DNA from: Sulfodiicoccus acidiphilus
GTDB taxonomy: Archaea > Thermoproteota > Thermoprotei_A > Sulfolobales > Sulfolobaceae
Assembly: GCF_003967175.1 (NCBI RefSeq)
Contig: NZ_AP018553.1
Span: 2,281,982 to 2,345,981, forward strand
Length of the DNA: 64,000 nucleotides
Direction of reading: 5' to 3'
Each line of letters opens with the position of its first letter. Positions within the stretch are counted from its first letter, which is position 1. Shown in pieces: positions 28,563-37,596 of this stretch. Position numbers and translations under genes: made by a program. A model generated the notes under the pieces. It was not told the origin of the DNA. It saw only the letters and a list, made by a program, of their open reading frames with translations, and did no database searches.

Positions 28563-29588
28563 TTGAGACAGTTACTGGGAAACAAGGAAATCGCCCTCCA
28601 CTATGGGGAGCTTCCACTCGGTTGTAAGCTATGCAGAGAGGGGGCGAAATTGGTAGTGTTCGTGACGGGGCAGTGTTCAGACAGCTGTTACTATTGCCCA
28701 GTGAGCGAGGAGAGGTTCGGAAAGGATAGACAGTTCGCTAATGAAAAGGAGGCCACAAGTCTTGAAGACTACGTTATGGAGGCCTACAGGATGAACGCTT
28801 TAGGAGCGGGAATAACTGGAGGAGATCCCTTACTTTCTCTAAATAGAACCATATTACTCATAGAGAAATTGAAAGAGGAGTTTGGCTCAGGATTTCACGT
28901 GCACCTTTACACGAGCGGGAGGTACGCCACTCGGGACGCGCTGCTGGAGCTCAAGAGAGCGGGACTTGATGAAATAAGGTTCCATCCCACTAGGGAAGAG
29001 TTTCTAGACGCAGTGGAGAGGGCAGTAACAGTGGGACTAGAAGTGGGGCTTGAGGTGCCTGCGTTACCGGGTGATGGGGAAAAGATAGTAAAATTGGCAA
29101 AGTGGGCCGAAGAGAAGGGGGTCAAATTCATCAATATAAATGAACTCGAACTTAACGAGAGAAATAGTGGACCTCTGAACTCAAGGGGACTAAGGATATC
29201 ACACGGGTTAGCAGGAGCCTCAGGGAGCTACGAGACTGCACTGTTTATCCTCCAAAAGTTGAGGGACTCTAAACTAAATGTGCACTACTGCAGCTCAGTC
29301 TACAAGGACGTGGTGGAGACGCGGACTAGGTTCATTAGAATCGGAAGGAAGGATAGGAAACCTTACGAAGAGGTGAATGGCGAAGGGTTACTAGTGAAGC
29401 TCTTCATAAGGACAACAGATGAGAATAGTTCGTTGGAAGAACTAGGCGAGAAAACGGAGGAAGGGTACTACGTGTCACAAAAGTTCCTTGAAGACATAAG
29501 GAAGGAGTTAGGAACTCGCGCCGAGATTTGGCTCATAGAAGAGATGCCCGACGCTAAGAGACTCAAGGTGAGCGAGAGGAAAGTGTGA
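28563..29588 (+). CDS. Radical SAM protein, COG2108-type (PFL-activase related)
   Basis: A 341-residue iron-sulfur enzyme with the radical SAM triad C38-SDS-C42-YY-C45, preceded by a conserved PLGCKLC pair (C21, C24) that marks this archaeal group. ITGGDPLL near 80-87 is the SAM-binding GGE-like motif. The reaction is unknown. The TTG start at 28563 fits the family N terminus; another start further upstream cannot be excluded. It lies 63 bases after pelA on the same strand. Confidence 0.8.
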   Translation: MRQLLGNKEIALHYGELPLGCKLCREGAKLVVFVTGQCSDSCYYCPVSEERFGKDRQFANEKEATSLEDYVMEAYRMNALGAGITGGDPLLSLNRTILLIEKLKEEFGSGFHVHLYTSGRYATRDALLELKRAGLDEIRFHPTREEFLDAVERAVTVGLEVGLEVPALPGDGEKIVKLAKWAEEKGVKFININELELNERNSGPLNSRGLRISHGLAGASGSYETALFILQKLRDSKLNVHYCSSVYKDVVETRTRFIRIGRKDRKPYEEVNGEGLLVKLFIRTTDENSSLEELGEKTEEGYYVSQKFLEDIRKELGTRAEIWLIEEMPDAKRLKVSERKV

Positions 29589-29591
29589 ACC

Positions 29592-30140
29592 TCAACGGGA
29601 AGCTTGAAGTTCCCTAAGCTTAGCTCTTATCCAGTCCCTGACCTCCTCCCCGTCGTACTCCCCCTCCAGTTCCTGCAGCCTGTCCGAAAGTTGCCTGGCC
29701 CTATCGGCCAGATTCAGTGGGCGATTGCCCTGCAACTTAGCGGTCCCTTCATTGCCTCCCTCTGGGAAGTACCAATCCTTAAACCAAGTGAAACCAGCCT
29801 GAAGCATCGAGAAACCTAGAGGAGTGATGAGCGGGTGGACACCCCTGTAAAGCATTCGTAGAGTCGCTGGATCTCTCACATACGTCACGAATAACCGTCC
29901 ACCTGGAGGTAAAAAGTCGTGTACTAAAGAGAAGAACTGGACCTCTACGCCGACTTCGCGAACCCACGGATAATAATCGATCTCCAGCCATGGGAGATAC
30001 TCTGCTCTTCCCTGGAACCAAACTACGTTCCCCACTAACTTACCATCAAGCAGAACCTGAAAACTCAGCCGCCTATTCATTCCAGTGGGAGTAATAGGAG
30101 TAGAGGTCAGATTCATGGCCCCTATCTTCCCGCTAAGCAT
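29592..30140 (-). CDS. DUF1122 family protein
   Basis: A 182-residue archaeal protein. The segments FFSLVHDFLPPGGRLFVTYVRDPATLR and GVHPLITPLGF, and FTWFKDWYFPEGG near 130, are what suggest the DUF1122 family. Its fold is thought to be acetyltransferase-like, but the function is unknown. A lysine/glutamate-rich helical tail follows. The start at 30140 overlaps the end of the nucleotidyltransferase gene by 8 bases, so the two are probably one operon. It converges with the radical SAM gene, three bases apart. Confidence 0.6.
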   Translation of the reverse strand: MLSGKIGAMNLTSTPITPTGMNRRLSFQVLLDGKLVGNVVWFQGRAEYLPWLEIDYYPWVREVGVEVQFFSLVHDFLPPGGRLFVTYVRDPATLRMLYRGVHPLITPLGFSMLQAGFTWFKDWYFPEGGNEGTAKLQGNRPLNLADRARQLSDRLQELEGEYDGEEVRDWIRAKLRELQASR

Positions 30141-30782
30141 CCAAGGCCCTCCTGAAGAACTTACTTCTCTTGCTTAATTTAGCTATGGCCTCCTCGAAGG
30201 TCTCGTCCCCTAGTTCATACTTAAGGAAAACGCCAGTGTGACCAGTTAACCTCCTCCTAAGCAACAGTCGTTCCCTAGACAGGACAGTTGAAATTGAAGT
30301 TCCTGTTAACTTACTCACGTACTCCTCGTTTCCCTCGACGGGGATCTCCTCATGGCCTTCTCGATTGGGCACTATCATCACAAGCCTCTTATTGACTCCT
30401 GGCTTTCTCACATTCTTCTTTAGATCCTCGTAGTCCACCGTCCCCCGAAGGCAAAGAACTCGTATTCCTTTGAGGAAAGCTCGGAGAGGGGAAAGGATAT
30501 GACTTCGAGTTCAGCCGAGTCCAATGAAATATATGCTTTTGGAGTTGACGAGGGTGTGGCCTGCACGATGAATTTATGGTGTCCAGTTAACCGATCTAGC
30601 CAGAGTATGTTGGGTCTCAAAACAGCTATGTCGATGTCGCTGTGTTGGTCGACGTCTCCTCTAGCTACCGAACCATAGACTACTGGTTCAAGCTGTTTTA
30701 TGCCCTTCTCCTCAATTATCTCTATTGCTCGCTCCCTCTTTGACCTCAAAAGGGCCCAGTGGGAGGGAGAGTACTTCATCAT
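30133..30782 (-). pseudogene. COG2413-type nucleotidyltransferase, split by one frameshift
   Basis: The N-terminal frame (30420-30782) is a MNT-type nucleotidyltransferase with GSVARGDVDQHSDIDIAVL (G37-S38, D49 and D51 as metal ligands). The next frame (30133-30438) carries the C-terminal part, beginning DYEDLKKNVRKPGVNKRL and ending with a helical domain. In related archaeal proteins these form one chain of about 215 residues. The break falls in a G5 run on the minus strand (30442-30446); adding one G gives FGGTVDYEDLKK. Substrate unknown. The ATG at 30782 is 30 bp from the divergent protease start. Confidence 0.75.
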
Positions 30783-30812
30783 TGTTTAAAGAACCTCACG
30801 AGATTTAACCGT

Positions 30813-31883
30813 ATGGTACCTTTTTTGGAGGAAGCGCTCGCATTCGTAAGTGCGTGGGGCCTCCTCTACGCGATCTGGAGGGCGCGCAGACTGTCCCTAG
30901 AGCGTAAGGGACTACAGATCTATCCATTCCTGATTATATGGAAGAAGGCGTCTAGAGATCAATGGTTTCCCGGCTTCTCACGAGGTAAAGGTTACAGGGC
31001 TTTCGAGACCATATCAATCGGCCTCGCAGTCCTTTCGATGACGTTGGGTATCTACCTCATTCTGTACACGTTGTTCGAACTATCAGTCCTCAGACCTCAG
31101 GCACAGGTAGTCAAGCTCGAACCCATTATACCTGGGGTAACAGTTAGCCTCAATCAAGTTCCTTACCTGTTAGTGGCATTAGTTCTCTCGATCTCTCTTC
31201 ATGAACTTATGCATGCGCTTTCATCCACATCCCAAGGAATTAAGGTGAAAAATGGTGGATTGATCCTGCTGGCCATCTTCCCTGGGGCGTTCGTGGAACC
31301 CGATCAAGACGACTTTTCATCCAAACCGCTGGCCTCAAAACTTAAGGTGATATCGGCAGGGATAGCAATCAACTTGGTTCTTGCAGCAATCTCACTTGCC
31401 CTACTATCTATGGCAGTTTCGATGTTCTCACACGGGGTCCTAATAGTAAGAGTTGTAGGAGGCTCCCCTGCCCAATACGCAGGACTTAAGTCGGGAGATG
31501 TTATCGTGAAGGTGAACGGGACTGCGATTAACTCACCCACCCAATTAGGAAAGTTGACGTCTAGCGGATTGCCCCTAATCCTCACAGTGATAGAAAATGG
31601 GCACATTAGCTCTATCGCTGTTACGCCGGAGAACGGAAAAATAGGAGTTTACATCACGGACTACTTCGCTCCTTCGATAGCCGGCCCCATAGTCGACTTG
31701 TTGGATTGGCTGTTCATAGTGAACTTCAGTTTGACGATGTTCAACGGTGCACCTCTGATAATTACGGACGGGGGGAAGTTGTTGACCGAGCTCCTCAGAC
31801 CTATTGGAGGAGAGAATGTGGCCTACGTGGTACAGACAATGCTTCTCCTCGCTTTCATCCTGGCGATAGGACTCTCTATCTAG
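30813..31883 (+). CDS. Site-2 intramembrane metalloprotease (M50) with PDZ domain
   Basis: Membrane zinc protease that cuts within transmembrane helices, as in regulated intramembrane proteolysis. The protein is 356 residues from ATG 30813. The zinc motif HELMH lies near residue 131 in a transmembrane helix, a PDZ domain (GGSPAQYAGLKSGDVIVKVNGT) lies at about 215-290, and the later FNGAPLIITDGGKLL helix supplies the conserved N/D-G third-ligand region. An upstream in-frame ATG at 30759 would overlap the divergent gene and lacks a membrane context. The substrate is unknown. Confidence 0.88.
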   Translation: MVPFLEEALAFVSAWGLLYAIWRARRLSLERKGLQIYPFLIIWKKASRDQWFPGFSRGKGYRAFETISIGLAVLSMTLGIYLILYTLFELSVLRPQAQVVKLEPIIPGVTVSLNQVPYLLVALVLSISLHELMHALSSTSQGIKVKNGGLILLAIFPGAFVEPDQDDFSSKPLASKLKVISAGIAINLVLAAISLALLSMAVSMFSHGVLIVRVVGGSPAQYAGLKSGDVIVKVNGTAINSPTQLGKLTSSGLPLILTVIENGHISSIAVTPENGKIGVYITDYFAPSIAGPIVDLLDWLFIVNFSLTMFNGAPLIITDGGKLLTELLRPIGGENVAYVVQTMLLLAFILAIGLSI

Positions 31884-31911
31884 GTCTCCGTGTGTTAAGA
31901 GAACCCTCAAA

Positions 31912-31976
31912 GGGTAATTTAACCTAGTGGAGTAAAGGGAACCGAAGTTCCCTTCCTGAGGGGTGGATATCCCCTT
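31912..31976 (+). other. Three consecutive hairpins after the M50 protease gene
   Basis: Just past the protease stop lie ACCCT-CAA-AGGGT (31914-31926), AAGGGAAC-CGAA-GTTCCCTT (31935-31954, eight perfect pairs with a CGAA tetraloop) and AGGGG-TGGATAT-CCCCT (31959-31975). They may end the protease transcript or form a structured leader. No T-run follows directly. Confidence 0.5.
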
Positions 31977-32024
31977 ACAACATACAATTTTTGTGCATAA
32001 AATTATAATTATAATATAGATCCC

Positions 32025-32270
32025 TGTTGTAAGAGCTATGTCTTACTCTCTCGACCGGGGTTAGCTTCAATGGGGGGCGAACTCTGCAATCTTCCTACGG
32101 AGAATCACGGAAAGGCTCGAAGAACCTGTGGCCACTGGTAAAGGGGGATCGGGTAGCTCTGGGAAGCAGGGGTAATCGAGAGATACCCCGGCCAGTTAGG
32201 CTGGGTAGTTCACCGAATACCACAACACTACATAACTTCATAACTTCCTGTGTGCTTCATATTCGGCGGA
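32025..32270 (+). ncRNA. Possible structured RNA (RNase P RNA is one candidate)
   Basis: A gene-free, GC-richer stretch directly downstream of a strongly AT-rich promoter-like block (31986-32019, ATAAAATTATAATTATAATA). It can form a long-range pair CCGGGG(T)/(A)CCCCGG (32055-32061 with 32184-32190) and local hairpins such as CCAG-TTAGG-CTGG. The segment GGGTAGTTCACCGAATACCAC followed by CTACATAAC loosely resembles the archaeal RNase P RNA 3' core, and CGGAAAGGCTC its 5' core. The invariant motifs are not exact, so identity is uncertain. Confidence 0.3.
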
Positions 32271-32291
32271 AAGAACGTCTTACTCAGCTAA

Positions 32292-32366
32292 TGGGCCCGC
32301 TGGGACTTGAACCCAGGACCTCTGCCTTGTAAGGGCAGCGTCCTCACCAGGCTAGACGACGGGCCC
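32292..32366 (-). tRNA. tRNA-Val (TAC)
   Basis: Minus strand. Acceptor GGGCCCG/CGGGCCC, anticodon stem CTGCC/GGCAG with loop CTTACAA, T arm CTGGG-TTCAAGT-CCCAG, discriminator A. No intron. Confidence 0.96.
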
Positions 32367-32433
32367 ATTTAGTCAATTGCAGAAAGACGACTTGAGATTG
32401 AGTATTAAAAACTTCTGCGACCTTTTGAGACTT

Positions 32434-32605
32434 TGACATCTCACCGCCTTGGAATTGTTCCCTCCAAAGCAGTCCTCAACCTTGGGTTCGGGTTTATATC
32501 CAGCGTGGAGCGGGCAATCTGATGGTTCAGAGTACCATCCTCTCTAGTGATGATACATAAGCGATCTGAATCTGGTGAGTGGGAATATTAGCTCACCAGT
32601 GCCCT
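32434..32605 (-). mobile_element. Partial MITE/tnpB right-end copy G
   Basis: Degenerate right end (CTCACCGCCTTGGAATTG) followed by TTGGGTTCGGGTTTATATCC, parallel to TTGATTCGGGTTTACATGTC in copy A. It continues through GAGCGGGCAATCTGATGG and a segment that aligns with copy F. No left end was found. It lies 68 bp from tRNA-Val, between that gene and tRNA-Gln; the remaining spacer is empty. Confidence 0.45.
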
Positions 32606-32844
32606 GCTTTTACTCCCATCAACTCGTCAGCTAGGCTGTAGAGTTAATAGTTCAGTGAGAGCGAATTTAATAGAATCAGATTCAACTTTACAAGGAGCTG
32701 TGGTTGCCTTGAAGGACGAGCTTTTCTTTTTCTAAGATTAAGAGACAACCCCTTTCGGAATGGATCCTTGTTTAGTGTCTTGCTAAGGGAATCCAACCTA
32801 TTACCACAACCGAGGACTTCCATGAATATATGGGTTCCCTGAGA

Positions 32845-32917
32845 TAGCCGGGCTGGGATTCGAACCCAGGTCCCAGGGGCCAAAACCCTGGATCCTTGAC
32901 CGCTAGACTACCCGGCT
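32845..32917 (-). tRNA. tRNA-Gln (TTG)
   Basis: Minus strand. Acceptor AGCCGGG/CCCGGCT, anticodon stem CAGGG/CCCTG with loop TTTTGGC giving TTG, T arm CTGGG-TTCGAAT-CCCAG, discriminator A. No intron. Confidence 0.95.
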
Positions 32918-33175
32918 ATCGAGTCTGAATTACTTTTCCACATCTTAAAGATTGACGCTCGTTTATCCAGAAGTGAATCGGAAGAGGTCTAACGTCTACT
33001 AAAGACCAGTTTGATGGTCAAATATATAGAAATCATTCTGAATAACCCTACCCGCCCAGCACTACATAATCGATAGTAATCTTTAGTGAGAGACTTAAAC
33101 TCCGTCATTCCAGAGTCCACAGACTTATCTCCTCAGATTAATACATATTCGACGTTAAACGTGAAAATCTTTAGG

Positions 33176-33260
33176 TGCGGGGGATGGGACTTGAACCCAC
33201 GCAGGCCTACGCCATCGGGGCCTAAGCCCGACCCCTTTGACCATGCTCGGGCACCCCCGC
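33176..33260 (-). tRNA. tRNA-Leu (TAG)
   Basis: Minus strand, class II tRNA with a long variable arm. Acceptor GCGGGGG/CCCCCGC, anticodon stem TCGGG/CCCGA with loop CTTAGGC giving TAG, T arm GTGGG-TTCAAGT-CCCAT (G-T closing pair), discriminator A. No intron. Confidence 0.95.
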
Positions 33261-33689
33261 ACACTGGGAGTCATTTCTCCTTTCCGCTTTTAGCTCTTAC
33301 TCCACTGAATAGGGAGAGCAGTGTTGAAAAGGCCCAAACCACGAGGCGGATAACCTTAATCTAACTTAGGCCCATAAACCTCAACGGTAAACCGATTGTT
33401 CATGGATGTTGATTTCACTTTCTAGGGAACTTTTGATTATAGTGTGGCTTAGTCTCCTTTAGAGCTACGCGGCTTCACTTTGTGCTCGACCGTTCAACTT
33501 CTCCTAGGATAATGAAGAGGCGGGACCGCTGTAGTAGAGCTCCACCTTCAAACAAGTAGCGAACTAATCTTAATCGGTGGATCGGAAATCGTGAGGAGGC
33601 CAGCTAGTCTCTCGCTGACCACCTAGAATGAACTCTCCTTTCTGACACCCTTCACTCGGGTATTACGATTAAGGGATAAAGACCTTTAG
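33261..33689. other. Intergenic, no feature seen
   Basis: Between tRNA-Leu and MITE copy B. It is the upstream side of tRNA-Leu, so it must contain that gene's promoter, but no frame, repeat or hairpin stands out. Confidence 0.5.
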
Positions 33690-34023
33690 CTGGCTTACTC
33701 CCCGCCCTGGAAGAATCATCCTCCAAGGGGCTCATCGTTTCCACCTTCGGTTCTGGATTACATCTATCGAGGGGGCAGTCGGGTGGCTTAGAGGATCCCC
33801 CACTTGAATAGAGGGGGGACTTTCGTCGCTGAGCTCTAATCCCTGTGGGAAGAGAGATGAAAGAGAGATGCTAGTTGTTCCTCCCTCAGTCCTATTGAGC
33901 ACTCGGTCGAGCTGTGGAGGGGCGTCGTTGGTATCGCGGAGAAAACGTCTGAAAAACCATTCTATAAGGGAGCTGTCCCCCTCCCTTATAGAAGGGGACT
34001 TTCGCCCCTCAACCCCCATAAAG
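33690..34023 (-). mobile_element. MITE-like tnpB-element derivative, copy B
   Basis: 334 bp. The right end ACTCCCCGCCCTGGAAGAAT begins at 33697. The interior shares GACTTTCGTCGCTGAGCTC with copy C and CCTCCCTCAGTCC...GAGCACTCG with copy A. The left end is CCCCCTCCCTTATAGAAGGGG near 33977-33997. After CCTCAAC there are ten bases and then TTAA (34024-34027), where the other copies have GTAA. It lies upstream of the ArsR gene. Confidence 0.75.
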
Positions 34024-34110
34024 TTAAATATAGTCAGGAGGCGTCCAGTCGGTATGACATTTCGCTGTATTTAGAAGTCCTTTTATTGGGGATCAGTAAG
34101 ATAGTTACAT

Positions 34111-34458
34111 GTGGCTGATACTGTCCAAGAAGTCGCCATAGAGGAAATGGTTTCGCTTTTCTCTGCATTAGCTGACACTACTAGACTAGGAATCGTCTTG
34201 TTCCTTTACAAGAACGGAAGTGCGACCGTGCAAGATATATCAAAGTCCCTCTCAAAGTCCCAGTCTCTAATATCTCATCACTTAGCCTGTCTTAAGAACT
34301 GTGGAGTAGTATCTTACAGGAGGGAGGGGCGCTTTATATACTATTCCCTGAACGGGGTCGGAATAAGGGAAATAGTGAACATCGCCCTTAAGCATGTGGC
34401 AGACTACGGAAGATCCATACTGGCATGTGAAGTTATAAAAGGAGAAGAACCGACGTGA
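34111..34458 (+). CDS. ArsR-family metal-responsive repressor
   Basis: A 115-residue winged-helix repressor. The core reads LFSALADTTRLGIVLFL, then the recognition helix (KSQSLISHHLACLKNCGVV, residues 49-67) and the wing (YRREGRFIYYSL). C60 and C64 in or next to the recognition helix, plus a C-terminal C107 or so, form a plausible metal/metalloid site. The start is GTG at 34111; CTTTTATTG centred 27 bp upstream suggests a leaderless message, and a MITE abuts the promoter. No obvious target operon sits beside it: serS converges from the other side. Confidence 0.85.
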   Translation: MADTVQEVAIEEMVSLFSALADTTRLGIVLFLYKNGSATVQDISKSLSKSQSLISHHLACLKNCGVVSYRREGRFIYYSLNGVGIREIVNIALKHVADYGRSILACEVIKGEEPT

Positions 34459-34507
34459 TTTCAAAGGAATTAGTATAATGACCTCCCCCTCTTTGGACAC
34501 TTTACGA

Positions 34508-35872
34508 TCAAGGCCTTCCCTTAGATGGCCTGAGTACTTCCTTAGGAGCTGCCTCGAAATGTTCCAGATATCTTCTGAGGACTCTTGGAATTTCCACTGT
34601 TCCATCTTCCTTCTGATAGTTTTCCAGTATAGCCGTTATTGTTCTCGTGGTGGCCAGGGCTGTGCTATTCAAAGTATGAACAAATCCCTTTTCCCCCGTC
34701 TTCTCCACATACCTTATCTTCAGTCTGTAGGCCTGCCAGTCGAGACAATTGCTGCAACTCACCATCTCCCTGAACTTTGCCTGCGCGGGCATCCAAACTT
34801 CTAAGTCGTACTTCTTAGCTGCACATGCACCGAGATCTCCGGACGCTATGTTAATTACTCTGTAGGGCAGGCCGAGTTCGCTAAACATTTCCTCTGAGTT
34901 AGAGATTAACTCTTCGTGAATCTGCCAACTCTGACTAGGGTCGGAGAAGACGAACTGTTCCACTTTGTGGAATTGATGTACTCTGAAAATCCCCTTCAGG
35001 TCCTTGTTTGCTGCTCCGGCCTCCCTTCTGAAGGCTGGGCTGACCCCTACTAGCCTAATCGGAAGGGAGGATCTCTCTATGTTCTCGTTGGAGTAGAGAG
35101 CAGCCACGGGATGTTCGGCCGTAGATATAAGGTATAGGTCCTCAGCCTCGACCTTATATATGGCGTCCTTGAACGTGTCGAAGTCTATTATGGCTTTTAC
35201 TACGGGACCCCTGAGCATGTAGGGAGGTAGGACCAGACTGAATCCTTTCCTAGTCATGAAATCCACTGCGTAGGCTATCAACGCCATATCTAACCAGACT
35301 AGGTCGTCGAAAAGGTAATAGAACCTCGAGCCGGCCACTTCCCCAGCCTTATTCGTATTGCCGAGCTTCAGCACGTTTTCCAACATATCAGCGTGAGGAC
35401 GGGGCCTCCATTGAAGAACCTCATAGTCCACTTCAGCACCGTTTAACTGTGCCTTGAATGCCTCCATGTCCTCCTTGAAGACCTTGAACCTCCCGTGAAA
35501 TCTTACGGGAATGCTGGCACTCTCGTCTCCAACAGGGACAGACTCATGAACTATATTTGGTAGGACCATTAATGCCAGCTCCCTCTCCCTCTCAATCTCC
35601 TCTAGTTCTTTCTCCTTTTGCTGTAACTCCTGCAGGAGGCGCTTCGCCTCTTCAATCTTCGTCTGTCGGAGTTCTCTTGGAGAAGAGGCCACCTCCCGCG
35701 TGATTTTGTTGTGCTCATGCCTAAGCCTGTCCACTTCCTTTAACATAGACCTCCACCTTTGATCAAGCTCGGCTGCCTTGGTCGCTAAAGACTCGTCCAT
35801 TAGGCGCTTCCTCATTTCACTCTTGAGTCTATTCACATCACTCCGCAGCAGTTCTAGAACGCTCCATGACAT
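34508..35872 (-). CDS. serS: Seryl-tRNA synthetase
   Basis: Charges tRNA-Ser and supplies the serine for selenocysteine-type tRNAs where they exist. The 454-residue protein starts with the long coiled-coil tRNA-binding arm at about 25-110 (rich in L, E, K and Q), followed by the class II core with motif 2 ([16 protein letters not shown]) and the [15 protein letters not shown] region near motif 3. This is the common, bacterial-like form rather than the rare methanogen type. It converges with the ArsR gene, 49 bases apart. Confidence 0.95.
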   Translation of the reverse strand: MSWSVLELLRSDVNRLKSEMRKRLMDESLATKAAELDQRWRSMLKEVDRLRHEHNKITREVASSPRELRQTKIEEAKRLLQELQQKEKELEEIERERELALMVLPNIVHESVPVGDESASIPVRFHGRFKVFKEDMEAFKAQLNGAEVDYEVLQWRPRPHADMLENVLKLGNTNKAGEVAGSRFYYLFDDLVWLDMALIAYAVDFMTRKGFSLVLPPYMLRGPVVKAIIDFDTFKDAIYKVEAEDLYLISTAEHPVAALYSNENIERSSLPIRLVGVSPAFRREAGAANKDLKGIFRVHQFHKVEQFVFSDPSQSWQIHEELISNSEEMFSELGLPYRVINIASGDLGACAAKKYDLEVWMPAQAKFREMVSCSNCLDWQAYRLKIRYVEKTGEKGFVHTLNSTALATTRTITAILENYQKEDGTVEIPRVLRRYLEHFEAAPKEVLRPSKGRP

Positions 35873-35902
35873 GAGGTGAGCTACGACCTACAGGTAAAAA
35901 CG

Positions 35903-36301
35903 TTACGCCCTCTGCTCCTCTATCGGCATGCCGTAAGTCTGGACCCACATCTCCACTATGTCGTAACCATACATTTTCTTGAACTTCTCTCTGCCTTGGG
36001 CACTCATTTTCATGGGATTCCACTGTGTTTCCATGTCCACATCCACTTTGACATCAGGAGCCGGAACACTTTCCCTTATAACAGCGTCAACGGTATAGAC
36101 TAAGTCGTCGATGACAGGGCATCCCGGGGCCGTCAGACCAATCTTTATGTAGACCTTCCCATCGTCTTCTATCTTCAGATCGTAAATTAGACCCAGGTTC
36201 ACAATGTCAACTGGGATCTCCGGATCGTAGACCTGAGTCAACGCGTCCATTATCTTGGCCTTCCACTCTTCCTTGTTCACCTGTGCATTTGAATGTGACA
36301 T
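35903..36301 (-). CDS. DUF59/MIP18-family iron-sulfur assembly protein (SufT/PaaD-like)
   Basis: A 132-residue protein with the DUF59 signature DALTQVYDPEIPVDIVNLGL near residue 18, the APGCP cysteine loop near 68, and a C-terminal helical extension. Homologs (SufT, MIP18, PaaD) help insert Fe-S clusters into proteins. The extension of about 40 residues (QWNPMKMSAQGREKFKKMYG) is beyond the minimal domain. It lies 30 bases upstream of serS on the same strand. Confidence 0.85.
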   Translation of the reverse strand: MSHSNAQVNKEEWKAKIMDALTQVYDPEIPVDIVNLGLIYDLKIEDDGKVYIKIGLTAPGCPVIDDLVYTVDAVIRESVPAPDVKVDVDMETQWNPMKMSAQGREKFKKMYGYDIVEMWVQTYGMPIEEQRA

Positions 36302-36338
36302 AGTAGATAACCAAATGGATTCTCTCTTCGGCCTAATT

Positions 36339-36728
36339 TCAATGTTTGCTCGATCTGTCGGCTGTCAGCTCGCCGTACCCACGGTAGAAGCAGCTCCTAT
36401 TCATGGTGTGACAAGCCGGTCCCTTGGGCTCCACCTTAAATAAAACTGCGTCAGCGTCGCAGTCCACCTTGAAGTCTACCAATAACTGGTAATTTCCACT
36501 GGTCTCGCCTTTCAACCAAAGGGAGTGCCTGCTCAAGGACCAGAAGTGAAGCAAGCCCGTAGTGAGTGTCTTGAAGAGGGCCTCTCTATTCACACTGGCG
36601 ACCATCAGAACTTCCAGACTGTGGTTATCTTGAACTACAGCAACTACAGTTCCTTCCTCATGTCGGTAGTTAAGAGATTCGACGATCCTGGCGGCCTCTT
36701 CCTTTGAGAGCCTCAACGTTTCAACCAC
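36339..36728 (-). CDS. hisI: Phosphoribosyl-AMP cyclohydrolase
   Basis: Third step of histidine synthesis: opens the purine ring of phosphoribosyl-AMP. The 129-residue protein has the HSLWLKGETSGN element near 72 and zinc/magnesium ligands in VDCDADAVLFKV near 95 and the later CHTMNRSCFYR. It is the last gene of the his operon and overlaps hisH by 16 bases. In archaea this function is separate from HisE, as here. Confidence 0.95.
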   Translation of the reverse strand: MVETLRLSKEEAARIVESLNYRHEEGTVVAVVQDNHSLEVLMVASVNREALFKTLTTGLLHFWSLSRHSLWLKGETSGNYQLLVDFKVDCDADAVLFKVEPKGPACHTMNRSCFYRGYGELTADRSSKH

Positions 36729-37309
36729 CTCATTAAGTTGTCAAGAAAGAGAGAGCCACTGGCTCCGCTCTTCTCAGGATGGAACTGAGTGCCAACCAAA
36801 CTATCCTTCTCTACTACAGCTGGGAACTTCACACCATACACAGAGAAACCCCTCACATAATCATTATCGACGTCGTACGCTGCGTAACTGTGAACAAAGT
36901 AGAAGTATTTGCCCTCCAACCCCTCAATTAGGATAGAGGGCTTAGTCTCAATTAATCTGTCCCAACCTATGTGAGGCAACTTGGGAGAGTTAACAAGCTT
37001 GTCCACAACGCCCTTTAGCCAGCCTAGCCCCTCACTCCTGCCGCCCTCGCTCCCCGACTGGAACATTACCTGCATTCCCAGACATACCCCGAAAAACCTC
37101 GAACCACTCTCCTTGAGTTCGTTGAGTTGATCTCTCCTCGAGTTCAGGAACTTGGAGACTGCGGAGAACGCACCTACACCGGGAAACACGAGGAGATCGT
37201 AAGAGTTCGTTAGCTCTGTGCCAATGTCCACCTCGAGGCCCTTCCTTCTGAGCGCTGAAGATATGCTGAACAAATTTCCCACACCGTAGTTCACCACTAG
37301 GGCCCTCAC
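36713..37309 (-). CDS. hisH: Imidazole glycerol phosphate synthase, glutaminase subunit
   Basis: Releases ammonia from glutamine and channels it to HisF. The 198-residue protein shows the class I amidotransferase triad: the nucleophile in FFGVCLGMQVMF near 75 and the FHPEKSG histidine/glutamate near 177. It overlaps hisE by 4 bases at its start and hisI at its end. Confidence 0.95.
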   Translation of the reverse strand: MRALVVNYGVGNLFSISSALRRKGLEVDIGTELTNSYDLLVFPGVGAFSAVSKFLNSRRDQLNELKESGSRFFGVCLGMQVMFQSGSEGGRSEGLGWLKGVVDKLVNSPKLPHIGWDRLIETKPSILIEGLEGKYFYFVHSYAAYDVDNDYVRGFSVYGVKFPAVVEKDSLVGTQFHPEKSGASGSLFLDNLMRWLKR

Positions 37310-37596
37310 CTCATCCGCCTCCTTATCTCTGCATAGACTTCCTCTGGACTAATATCGTTCATTGCCATAAGGACTAACATGTGGTAGAGGAGATCTGCTA
37401 TCTCACTGACTGTCCTTTCCTTTCCCTCAGAGAGCGACGCCACAACCACTTCTACGGACTCCTCGCCCACTTTTCTAGCCACGTAGCCCTTACCTTTCCT
37501 CCACAGTTCTACAGTGTAGCTACCCTCTGGCTTCTCCCTGATTCTTTGGAGGATCGTGGAGTACAGTTGGTCTAGAACCTCACTCATACCTAGCAC
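37306..37596 (-). CDS. hisE: Phosphoribosyl-ATP pyrophosphatase
   Basis: Second step of histidine synthesis. The 96-residue protein belongs to the all-alpha MazG-like fold; the metal-binding acidic residues are in VGEESVEVVVA and SEIADLLYHMLVL. It overlaps hisD at its start by about 17 bases and hisH at its end. Confidence 0.93.
   Translation of the reverse strand: MLGMSEVLDQLYSTILQRIREKPEGSYTVELWRKGKGYVARKVGEESVEVVVASLSEGKERTVSEIADLLYHMLVLMAMNDISPEEVYAEIRRRMR

Noticed and set aside
31974-32035. Replication origin, from the AT-rich core flanked by inverted repeats
   Set aside because: No Cdc6/Orc1 gene and no ORB-like repeats nearby; a promoter explains the AT-rich block better.
32550-32600. 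C/D-box sRNA-like pattern (GTGATGA, 12 nt, CTGA)
   Set aside because: It lies in the degenerate MITE copy G. The matching part of copy F lacks the boxes, and no good C' or D box follows.
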